From an uncultured Paenibacillaceae bacterium (GTDB taxonomy: Bacteria > Bacillota > Bacilli > Aneurinibacillales > Aneurinibacillaceae): a DNA stretch of 8,813 bases. Under the pieces are notes generated by a model. The model made no database searches and was not told where the DNA came from. It worked only from the letters and a program-made list of their open reading frames with translations. Each line of letters opens with the position of its first letter. Within the stretch, counting starts at the first letter, position 1. This document shows, in pieces, positions 1 through 5,285 of the stretch. Position numbers and translations under genes: made by a program. The stretch is from the NCBI GenBank assembly GCA_937874515.1, contig CALNBV010000150.1:1-8813 (forward strand). Reading direction: 5' to 3'.

Positions 1-33
1 TATGTCTTTTATACTTTTAAGTAACATAACTGT

Positions 34-42
34 TGCCATAAT
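34..42 (+). promoter_or_regulatory. Candidate extended -10 promoter for the riboswitch transcript
   Basis: TGCCATAAT fits an extended -10 element (TG-N-CATAAT, five of six matches to TATAAT). It would start transcription near position 49, about 30 bases before the riboswitch aptamer. No good -35 hexamer is present 16-18 bases upstream, which is tolerable for an extended -10 promoter. The call rests mainly on its position. Confidence 0.35.
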
Positions 43-81
43 TAAATAGTGGTTCTCCTGCAAACTAAGTGGGAACAAAAA

Positions 82-204
82 AGCCGTCTAGGGTTCCGAT
101 AATGGTTATATCTTACCCCTCATAGCCATTATGTCTGGTCCAAGAGAGAGCGTATAGACTGGTTAAGCAGTCTATATACACAGAAGGATAAAAGCCTGGG
201 AGAT
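82..204 (+). ncRNA. Guanidine-I (ykkC class) riboswitch aptamer
   Basis: A cis-acting RNA that senses free guanidine in its best-known subtype. The sequence carries the conserved ykkC blocks in order: CTAGGGTTCCG at 88-98, TGGTCC followed by AAGAGAG at 136-148, ACAC at 178-181, and GGATAAAAGCCTGGGAGA ending at 203. Two variable helices are supported by pairing: 99-109 with 122-132 (11 pairs, one G-U) and 152-160 with 169-177 (9 pairs, one G-U). The block order and spacing follow the family. Subtype is less certain, because ykkC relatives bind ppGpp or PRPP and I judge only from motif resemblance. No intact guanidine exporter, carboxylase or other usual target follows, so the element appears orphaned. 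Confidence 0.85.
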
Positions 205-231
205 GAATAATCTCTCTGGCTTTTATTTTTT
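190..231 (+). terminator. Riboswitch expression-platform terminator
   Basis: A 15-base arm at 190-204 pairs with 210-224, with a single U-U mismatch and one G-U, leaving a five-base loop. A T-rich run (221-231) follows. The left arm is the 3' conserved segment of the aptamer (AAAAGCC...GGGAGA), so ligand-stabilised aptamer folding and terminator formation exclude each other. This is the usual on-switch layout of ykkC elements. Confidence 0.85.
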
Positions 232-435
232 GAAAACTTAGGTGATTGGCTTGGTTTCCCTTTTATGCAGATTCCCATTCCGCCTGCTATTTTTGCCTAA
301 TCTGCCCCTACAATTTTATTGTCCTTATGCCCATGAGTATGAAAAGGCCGAGGTAGAGTCGGTTTCATCAACAAATTGCTGTGCTATCAAAAAATAAAGT
401 TCTCCCACGAATCATGTTAAACTTAACAGATTTAC
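232..435. other. Unassigned stretch after the riboswitch
   Basis: No ORF with a ribosome binding site is visible on either strand here, and short open stretches are broken by stops in all frames. It sits where the riboswitch-controlled gene should begin. It could hold the decayed start of that gene, but I recognise nothing in it. Confidence 0.4.
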
Positions 436-604
436 TTAAAAATCTGCGTGCAGAAACGGCAATACTAGATGGAAGAATGGAAAAATTATGGCGGGAACCC
501 TTAGTGTTTTTAGATTGGTTTTCTTTGCACCCATTCTAGCGGATCAAGCGTTAAAATTTGGTCCACCGGAATATTTTGCCATGCCTTCCTATCTATTCTT
601 TTAA
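436..604 (+). pseudogene. tctA: Relic of tctA, tripartite tricarboxylate transporter large membrane subunit
   Basis: TctA proteins are about 500-residue permeases that take up citrate or other carboxylates with a TctC binding protein. Only a fragment remains. In one frame, 488-604 reads AGTLSVF, FFAPILADQALKFGPPEYFA, which matches the family segment 'AGTLSVV..TFFAPxLAxxALKFGPPEYFAL'. The reading then runs into unrelated residues and a stop at 602-604. Upstream, at about 440-480 in another frame, RAETAILDGRMEKLW resembles the preceding TctA segment 'GETAxxxTxLDGYxMAKxGR' with small deletions. The fragment thus has internal deletions, a frame change and no N- or C-terminal parts. The 488-604 match is strong; the 440-480 match is weaker. 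It cannot make a transporter. Confidence 0.7.
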
Positions 605-664
605 AGAATGGGGGGAAGGTTTTTTTAATTTACAATAGTTTACAGGTTAAATCAAAAGGGGGTA

Positions 665-692
665 TTCATTTTCTTCATTTTTTCATTACAAT
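665..692 (+). promoter_or_regulatory. Weak candidate promoter of the response-regulator relic
   Basis: TTCATT at 665-670 and TACAAT at 687-692 are separated by 16 bases. The -10 matches five of six consensus bases and the -35 only three. TTCATT recurs at 674 and 682, and a TTTACA pair lies at 629 and 639 with a 10-base period. This may be an old regulator site, but it is not convincing. Confidence 0.3.
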
Positions 693-730
693 TTTGGGCT
701 AAATTAAAGCTAACTAAGGTGGTGATTATT

Positions 731-1188
731 ATGGAGCAAAAAAAATTGAAAATACTTGTTGTTGATGATAAATGGAATATGCGTAACCTTATAAAAATGT
801 ATTTGAATAGACAGGATTGGTTGGTAACGGAGGCCAGTGATGGCAAAGAAGCTCTTGAATTAATGCGCTTTTACGGAGACAACGTTCATCTGAATCACAA
901 GAAAAGAAAATAATGATTGGAGAAATTTCTATTTTTCCTGATTCTCATGAGGTTTTAGTAAATGAAAAGGTTTCAATTTCCTTTACTCTCAAGGAATACG
1001 ATGTGGTTTATACCCTTGCAACGAACCCAAATAAAATTTTTTCAAGAAACGATCTCCTTGAAAAGGTATGGGGATATGATTTTGAAGGGGATGCACGAAC
1101 AGTAGATCAACATATAAAAAACATTCGGGAAAAATTTAAAAAAGCTGGAATAGAGTTCCCTATACCAAAAGAGGAGGGACTGGAATGA
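731..1188 (+). pseudogene. OmpR-family response regulator, internally deleted and frameshifted
   Basis: The ribosome binding site AAGGTGGTG (716-724) serves ATG 731. The first piece encodes a normal receiver start: ILVVDD with the acidic pair, then the DGKEALELM helix. Reading then ends at a stop at 911-913 in this frame. In the frame of ATG 913, codons from 865 read ALLRRRQRSSESQEKK, the typical receiver exit and linker. That continues into a winged-helix DNA-binding domain (ISIFPDSHEV, FTLKEYDVVYTL, NPNKIFSRNDLLEKVWGYDF, TVDQHIKNIREKF). About 60 residues holding the phosphorylated Asp and the conserved Thr and Lys are missing, and the join near 860-867 changes frame. The C-terminal wing hairpin (usually TVWGVGYKF) is also absent before PKEEGLE. 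The DNA-binding part could still be made alone from ATG 913, but without its wing it is unlikely to act. No histidine kinase gene accompanies it. Confidence 0.85.
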
Positions 1189-1388
1189 AAAAGTTATATT
1201 GGATGATTGTCCTTATATTAATTGGTGCTGGCCTGTTTTGTCTTACAATGGCATCTTCAGGATTGTTAACTGGTAATTTTATATTCTCTTTTCATCATTT
1301 TATATCAATTTTCATTTGGATAGCCGTTCCTCTCATTGTTTTTAGTCTTATATATATCTTTTACGTGGTCAATTTAAAGAAAAAATAA
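1185..1388 (+). CDS. Small two-helix membrane protein of unknown function
   Basis: This 67-residue ORF begins at ATG 1185, overlapping the TGA of the regulator relic by 4 bases (ATGA). GGAGG about 8 bases upstream gives a good ribosome binding site. It has two hydrophobic segments, about residues 5-27 and 43-63, joined by a short polar stretch with HH, and a basic KKK C-terminus that suggests a cytoplasmic end. I do not recognise a family. It sits where a sensor kinase gene usually follows a response regulator but is far too short and has no kinase motif. It could be a genuine accessory membrane protein co-expressed with the regulator. The decay of its upstream partner makes current function doubtful. 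Confidence 0.55.
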   Translation: MKKLYWMIVLILIGAGLFCLTMASSGLLTGNFIFSFHHFISIFIWIAVPLIVFSLIYIFYVVNLKKK

Positions 1389-1400
1389 AGAGGTTGTTTC

Positions 1401-1441
1401 AAAAAAAAGGCATGAATCCGATAAAATACCGGATTCATGCC
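1401..1441 (-). terminator. Terminator of ssuD
   Basis: A perfect 12-bp inverted repeat (1409-1420 with 1430-1441, GGCATGAATCCG) is followed on the minus strand by eight T residues (1401-1408). It lies 20 bases past the ssuD stop codon. The stem is not followed by a T run on the plus strand, so it mainly serves ssuD. Confidence 0.9.
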
Positions 1442-1460
1442 CAACAAGTATTTTCTATGA

Positions 1461-2585
1461 TTAACGATTCGTAACAAGTTCACCAACAAAAGCGCTAAGA
1501 TTGGCAGAATAATTTTCTTTTTGTTCTACAGTATTCACATTTAAGTGTGGGAACACTAACTCGGCTACGCGATATGCTTCTTCTAAATGGGGATATCCAG
1601 AAAGAACAAAGGTATCAATGCCAAGGTCTTCATATTCTTTTAAGCGTGCTGCAACAGTTTCACCATCCCCAACCAGTGCAACACCGCAACCGCCACGTAC
1701 TAAACCTACACCAGCCCATAAATTAGGACTGATTTCAAGATTTTCACGGCTTTTTCCTTTATGTAATTGGGACATACGTTGTTGCCCAACTGAATCATAA
1801 CGGGATAATACTTTTTGTGCCGCCTCAATGGTTTCATCATCCAAATGTTTGATTAAGTTTTCAGCAGCATCCCAGGCTTCTTGTTCTGTTTCTCGTACGA
1901 TAACATGGGTACGTAAGCCGAAACGTACGCTACGACCTTGTTCTGCAGCAAGACGGCGAACTTCTTCAATTTTTGCCTTTACTTCATGGGGTGCTTCAGC
2001 CCATGTGATATACAAGTCAATATGTTTGGCAGCCACTTTATGGCCAGCTAATGAAGAGCCACCGAAAAACAATGGAGGATGGGGTTTTTGTACAGACGGA
2101 AATAATTGTTTTCCATTTTCAATTTTAATGTGTTTTCCTTCATAATTTACTTCTTCACCTTTTAAAAGGTCTTTCCAAACATCCAGGAATTCATCAGTAT
2201 GTTCATAACGTTCATCGTGCTCAAGGAAGATGCCATCTCCACCTAATTCTACTGCATCCCCACCAGCAACAACATTAATTAGTAACCGTCCTTCAGAAAG
2301 GCGATCCAGGGATGCTGCCATTCTGGCGACAACTGTTGGTGAATAAGCAGCTGGGCGAAGAGCAACGAGGAATTTTAGTTTCTTCGTAACAGAAATTAAA
2401 GATGAAGCTACAATCCAGGAATCTTCGCAAAAGTTCCCAGTAGGAACCAATACGCCACCGTATCCTAACTCTTCAACAGATGTTGCAATTTGTTGTAAAT
2501 AATTATGGGTAACGGGTCTTCCCCCAATTGGAGTTCCTAAATAATGACCATCACCGGGTGTAGGCAAAAACCAAAAAATATCCAT
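1461..2585 (-). CDS. ssuD: FMNH2-dependent alkanesulfonate monooxygenase SsuD
   Basis: SsuD releases sulfite from C1 or longer alkanesulfonates using oxygen and reduced flavin, and serves sulfur scavenging in the cytoplasm. The protein of 374 residues has the usual family length and reads as SsuD throughout: MDIFWFLPTPGDGHYLG at the start, RPVTHNYLQQIA, the LLM-class barrel with FLVALRPAAYSPTVVARMAASLDRLSEGRLLINVVAGGD, RYEHTDEFLDVWK, KPHPPLFFGGSSLAG and the C-terminal TFVLSGYPHLEEAYRVAELVFP. ATG 2585 is chosen because AAGGGGAG lies 7 bases upstream and the family start matches. An in-frame start at 2642 would add 19 unrelated residues. The gene stands alone: no SsuE flavin reductase or SsuABC transporter is in the window, so these must come from elsewhere. 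Regulation by sulfur status is likely from the family, but I see no confident operator. Confidence 0.95.
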   Translation of the reverse strand: MDIFWFLPTPGDGHYLGTPIGGRPVTHNYLQQIATSVEELGYGGVLVPTGNFCEDSWIVASSLISVTKKLKFLVALRPAAYSPTVVARMAASLDRLSEGRLLINVVAGGDAVELGGDGIFLEHDERYEHTDEFLDVWKDLLKGEEVNYEGKHIKIENGKQLFPSVQKPHPPLFFGGSSLAGHKVAAKHIDLYITWAEAPHEVKAKIEEVRRLAAEQGRSVRFGLRTHVIVRETEQEAWDAAENLIKHLDDETIEAAQKVLSRYDSVGQQRMSQLHKGKSRENLEISPNLWAGVGLVRGGCGVALVGDGETVAARLKEYEDLGIDTFVLSGYPHLEEAYRVAELVFPHLNVNTVEQKENYSANLSAFVGELVTNR

Positions 2586-2827
2586 ATTACTTCTCCCCTT
2601 AAATAAAGTTTTTTCAGGGTCTCCGGTCTTTCCGGTCGACAATCACAATATATCCTATATGTATAATTGGATTAATTGATTGATTTAATTATATTTTTTA
2701 TAACCTATTGAATTCAATAACCTTTTATATAAAGTTTTGAATAATTGTTGAATGATAGTATTAATTATTATTTGAAAATAATTATCTTTATAATTATGTG
2801 GGTGAATCAAATTCTATAATAATTCCA

Positions 2828-2846
2828 TCAAATATTCGTTATTTGA
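2828..2846. promoter_or_regulatory. TCAAATA-N5-TATTTGA dyad
   Basis: A perfect 7-5-7 inverted repeat lies between ssuD and the copA relic. Its half-sites resemble those of ArsR/SmtB-family metal sensors (cad-type operators contain TCAAATA and TATTTGA), but the spacer here is five bases rather than two. It sits in AT-rich DNA, so chance is a real possibility. Confidence 0.35.
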
Positions 2847-2866
2847 ATTTAAGTAGCCGGTGCTGG

Positions 2867-3203
2867 CTATTTTTTATTTCTTGATCGCATTATGGTAATG
2901 TCTGCTGCTTCTATTACGATATCCGTACCAGTTCCTACTTCCATGCTATATCTGCTGTAGCAAGAGCCGGGGCATTATAATGCCATCACCAACCATACCT
3001 CTTTTTTTAAGTTTTTCTACTTCGGTAGCTTTATTTTCATGAAGCACTTCTGCAAGAACATTGGTAATTCCCATCTGCTTGGCAATAGCATTATAACCCC
3101 CATCTAATCGAAATCCGTTGAGGATAGCAAAATAGGCATGAACAGTAACAAATCCTATAGCGATAACCGTTACTGTTACGTGCCATTGCGTTGCGATTTT
3201 CAC
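2867..3203 (-). pseudogene. copA: Relic of copper P-type ATPase (copA), 3' part, with a foreign or decayed N-terminus
   Basis: The reading from GTG 3203 contains NAIAKQMGITNVLAEVLHENKATEVEKLKKRG and MVGDGI, the P- and hinge-domain signature of CopA-type ATPases (family: 'VLPENKAEEVEKL', 'AMVGDGINDAPAL'). After GDGI the frame breaks: NAPALATAD resumes in another frame, with about one base missing from the GINDAPAL codons. A further single-base loss (GATATAGCATGG for expected GATATAGGCATGG) moves MEVGTGTDIVIEAADITIMR into a third frame ending at 2867-2869. The final transmembrane helices and everything before the hinge, including the phosphorylation motif DKTGT and metal site CPC, are missing. 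The first 30 or so residues (IATQWHVTVTVIAIGFVTVHAYFAIL) form a hydrophobic segment not typical of this part of CopA and may come from another gene. Confidence 0.8.
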
Positions 3204-3209
3204 TCTTTT

Positions 3210-3356
3210 TTATTCTTTGAGATTTTTGATAATGGGAACTTTTTTTCCTTCATTTTGTTGATCGAGCTCTTGGCTCCTTTGATTGACGCTGAAATTAAGA
3301 AAGGCCACCTGACGGTTACCATGAAAGTTTTCAGTTCTCCTCTCTACAAGTTTCAT
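3210..3356 (-). CDS. 48-codon ORF coupled to the haem membrane protein
   Basis: ATG 3356 overlaps the TGA of the preceding gene by 4 bases (ATGA), the common layout for translational coupling, and the frame stays open for 48 codons to TAA 3210. The peptide is hydrophilic with no membrane segment; it includes NFHGNRQVAFLNF, NQRSQELDQQNEGKK and ends VPIIKNLKE. I do not recognise a family. It may be a small genuine partner protein, or the remaining start of a larger fourth operon gene that decayed when the copA relic region was rearranged. The next reading (GTG 3203) begins only 6 bases after its stop. Coupling and position support it; length and a damaged neighbour argue for caution. Confidence 0.4.
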   Translation of the reverse strand: MKLVERRTENFHGNRQVAFLNFSVNQRSQELDQQNEGKKVPIIKNLKE

Positions 3357-3919
3357 GCATGATTTATCGGTTCAGGTTTGGCCAGAGATTTTCTCGTACG
3401 CCCTAACATTACAACCCGATATAGGTAGACGATGCCAACAAGAAAACCAGTTGTTGCGTACAAGACGACAATCCAAGTATTCCACGTATCAGTACCCACG
3501 GCAATGGAATGGAGCAAAGCAAGAACAAAGGCTACATAGGATGCAGCATGAATTTTCCGCCAGGTGACAATAGAGAATTTCCTTTGCATAACCCCGGTAA
3601 TGGCAAGGAGTACCATGAAATAAAGCGCAATGGTTGCTATACCAATCCAGAACGAGTCATAACGGGAAGTGAAGGGAACGAGAATCTCTTGTAGGGATAA
3701 CCGTTCTTTCTCCCTGTGAAAAAGTAACATTCCTCCGTGGAGAAAAGTTGCACCCAGAGCCATGGTAGATAAATAGATATGTATAATCCGTAGGTCCGGT
3801 ATTTTAAAGACTGGCTTAATTTGTTCCCGAAGTGAATATAGTGTTCCAATAAATATGGAAAGGCTTAATAGGAGATAGGCACTTATTCCGGTGCTTCGGA
3901 TAAGGATCCAAAATGTCAT
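3353..3919 (-). CDS. Ferric-reductase-like transmembrane haem b protein
   Basis: The 188-residue protein has about six hydrophobic segments and matches the ferric reductase-like transmembrane domain (as in YedZ/MsrQ and the membrane part of NOX and FRE enzymes). It starts FWILIRSTGISAYLLLSLSIFIG. Paired histidines at residues 47 and 61, and 124 and 137, are spaced 13-14 apart, as expected for two stacked b haems carrying electrons across the membrane. It lacks the cytoplasmic FAD/NAD(P)H domain of true ferric reductases, so electrons probably come from quinol or a separate reductase. It is the third gene of a minus-strand operon, 6 bases after the preceding stop, with AAAGGG inside the end of that gene. 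A Fur-like box upstream would fit an iron role. The terminal electron acceptor is unknown. Confidence 0.8.
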   Translation of the reverse strand: MTFWILIRSTGISAYLLLSLSIFIGTLYSLREQIKPVFKIPDLRIIHIYLSTMALGATFLHGGMLLFHREKERLSLQEILVPFTSRYDSFWIGIATIALYFMVLLAITGVMQRKFSIVTWRKIHAASYVAFVLALLHSIAVGTDTWNTWIVVLYATTGFLVGIVYLYRVVMLGRTRKSLAKPEPINHA

Positions 3920-3925
3920 CCTTTA

Positions 3926-4288
3926 TCAATCCCTTTCTTTTTCCTTTTTGTGCTTCTCTTTTTCATGGTCATGATCTTCTTTTTCATTTTTAGTAACACT
4001 TTCCTGATCGAAATTGGCTGATGTTATAATAATAGGTTGTGTAACAGTGGTATTAGCTGGTTGTTCAAAAGGGGATGGAGATGGGCTAGTTGGTGTTACA
4101 ATGGGAATTTCCGTTTGGCTTTCTACAACAGGTTGGGGCGGAGGAACATCTTGTATAGCAACCTGTTGCCTTTTTTTATCCCATTGAGCTTGTTTATCCT
4201 GGTTATAATTTCCGGCTAGCCAAACTCCATAGAAAGTACCTATGCCTAAAAGGGAAGCAGCTATTTTAATTGCAATTTTCTTTTTCAT
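3926..4288 (-). CDS. Membrane-anchored proline-rich protein with charged His-containing tail
   Basis: The 120-residue protein starts MKKKIAIK, followed by one hydrophobic helix (about residues 8-26), a Q/K-rich stretch, a Pro/Ser/Thr linker (about 48-90: VPPPQPVV, TPTSPSPSP) and a strongly charged tail EKEDHDHEKEKHKKEKERD. By the positive-inside rule the tail faces outside. The linker looks like a flexible spacer across the cell wall zone, and the HDH...H cluster could bind metal, though this is inference. AAAGGAG 9 bases upstream supports the start. It sits 15 bases after gene one and 6 bases before the haem protein, so the three are probably one transcript. No known domain is recognised. 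Confidence 0.7.
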   Translation of the reverse strand: MKKKIAIKIAASLLGIGTFYGVWLAGNYNQDKQAQWDKKRQQVAIQDVPPPQPVVESQTEIPIVTPTSPSPSPFEQPANTTVTQPIIITSANFDQESVTKNEKEDHDHEKEKHKKEKERD

Positions 4289-4303
4289 TTCTTTTTTCTC
4301 CTT

Positions 4304-4708
4304 TTATGAAGCTCTCGTTCTTGCTACAGTTTTTTTAGCTGGAGCAGGTGTAGATGTAACCGTTTGTGTAGTTTTCTTTGTTATGGAAGGGACCGTGGAT
4401 CTGGAGGATGATTGTCTAAAAGGTTCTTGCTGTTTTTGGGAAGCAAGTGCAGCCATTTGTTGTTGAGCAACTTTTAAAGCAGCGTCTTTTTGCGATATTT
4501 GCTGGTTCGCTATTGAAACTTGTTTGTTCAATAAATCGATTTCTTGTTGAAGCTGAAGTTCCCGTTGTTGTGTAGCCGTTTTCTCTTCAGACTGAGTTGT
4601 TCGTTGTGTTTCAAGATGTTGGACACCGACCCAGGGGATAAGAAACGTACTAGCACCAAAGCTCAGTAATTGGAATTTGAGTCCAATACGCTGAAACATT
4701 TTGCTCAT
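4304..4708 (-). CDS. Single-pass membrane protein with coiled coil, first gene of the haem protein operon
   Basis: The 134-residue protein has a hydrophobic segment (about residues 12-30), then a Gln/Glu-rich region (about 35-95: QQRELQLQQEIDLLNKQVSIANQQISQKDAALKVAQQQM, in part) with heptad-like hydrophobic spacing that predicts a coiled coil. A Ser/Thr/Pro and Lys/Arg tail ends KKTVARTRAS. AGAGGTGAT before ATG 4708 gives a good ribosome binding site. It resembles no family I can name. Its position at the head of a three- or four-gene operon with a ferric-reductase-like protein suggests a scaffold or oligomerising partner at the outer face. That is inferred from gene order only. Confidence 0.7.
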   Translation of the reverse strand: MSKMFQRIGLKFQLLSFGASTFLIPWVGVQHLETQRTTQSEEKTATQQRELQLQQEIDLLNKQVSIANQQISQKDAALKVAQQQMAALASQKQQEPFRQSSSRSTVPSITKKTTQTVTSTPAPAKKTVARTRAS

Positions 4709-4730
4709 TTAAATCACCTCTATAAAAAAA

Positions 4731-4759
4731 ATTATATAAATTCATAAAATTAAAAATAA
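4731..4759 (-). promoter_or_regulatory. Candidate promoter of the haem membrane protein operon
   Basis: On the minus strand a perfect TATAAT (4736-4731) has TTATTT 17 bases upstream, and it would give a leader of about 16 bases before the start at 4708. The -35 is weak and the DNA is very AT-rich, so a perfect -10 is not decisive. Confidence 0.35.
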
Positions 4760-4842
4760 ACTAGAAAAATGAAAAGAAAGTGAAATTTGGTAACAATATT
4801 ACAACTATTATTTTTGATCAAACCCTAACAAACTGAGATACA

Positions 4843-4857
4843 TGATAATCATTGCTA
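4843..4857. promoter_or_regulatory. Fur-box-like sequence
   Basis: TGATAATCATTGCTA matches the Bacillus 7-1-7 Fur motif TGATAATNATTATCA at 11 of 14 positions, with one half-site perfect. It lies 134 bases upstream of the first gene of the haem membrane protein operon, farther than a typical repressor site unless a more distal promoter is used. Confidence 0.4.
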
Positions 4858-5285
4858 ATAACAATCTATATACTACATAAGAAATATATAGAAATTGTGA
4901 AAAAAATTAAACTTCAAAAAAAATTGATGCCTTTGTACTAGAAATAAAATTGTCCTGCTGAGAAATCTATTAATAGAAGACTAAGTATTATTCGTTAAAG
5001 GACGAGTTTGTAAAGTAAAAAAAGTCAAATTTCTCGCTTATCTAAGAAATTTGGCTTTTTCTTATTTGGGTATTTTTAACGTTGATCCACATTTTCTTGA
5101 CGCTACAACATAAAAAATGATCAAACTTTTGAAAAACCTACACTTGCATCATGGTTCAAATATATGTAGATGAATTTATTTCGTTGAAGGTAATGGAGTG
5201 AAAGCTTAGGAAAATCAGTCCAATTAGTGGAAGGAACGGAAAACCTGCTTAATATTTTTTTTGGTGATTTTCTTATTCGTGTGTT
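4858..5285. other. Non-coding stretch between two minus-strand genes
   Basis: No ORF with a credible start is visible. An open reading at about 5197-5288, plus strand, includes SESLGKSVQLVEGTENLLNI but begins after a stop without a start codon; it could be a gene fragment of unknown origin. The only clear element is the terminator at 5019-5060. Confidence 0.4.
5019..5060. terminator. Strong bidirectional terminator
   Basis: Arms 5019-5034 and 5045-5060 pair over 16 bp with one G-U or mismatch depending on strand, around a 10-base loop. T-rich tracts follow on both strands (CTTTTTCTT on plus, CTTTTTTTAC on minus). On the minus strand it could end the TSUP transcript, although 225 bases past its stop codon. 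No plus-strand gene precedes it. Confidence 0.75.

Noticed and set aside
629..644. TTTACA pair with a 10-base period as a regulator site
   Set aside because: The two short AT-rich hexamers could arise by chance and the period is not 11; no second occurrence was found.
652..846. Minus-strand ORF of 64 codons over the regulator start
   Set aside because: It opposes a clear ribosome binding site and receiver coding sequence, has no site of its own, and is rich in residues expected from reverse reading of AT-rich DNA.
1390..1408. Possible insertion-sequence end (GAGGTTGTTTCAAAA)
   Set aside because: It is explained by the tail of the ssuD terminator; no matching inverted end, target duplication or transposase is visible.
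1618..2145. Plus-strand ORFs inside ssuD
   Set aside because: They are reverse-frame readings of a full-length, well-conserved gene.
2586..2642. Longer SsuD start adding 19 residues
   Set aside because: The strong site AAGGGGAG precedes ATG 2585 and the family starts with MDIFWFLPTPGDGHYLG; the extension is not SsuD-like.
2855..2880. Possible plus-strand terminator (AGCC-GGTGCT-GGCT then T-rich)
   Set aside because: The stem is only four pairs and no plus-strand gene ends there.
5151..5201. Short plus-strand ORF MVQIYVDEF...
   Set aside because: Sixteen codons, no ribosome binding site, no context.
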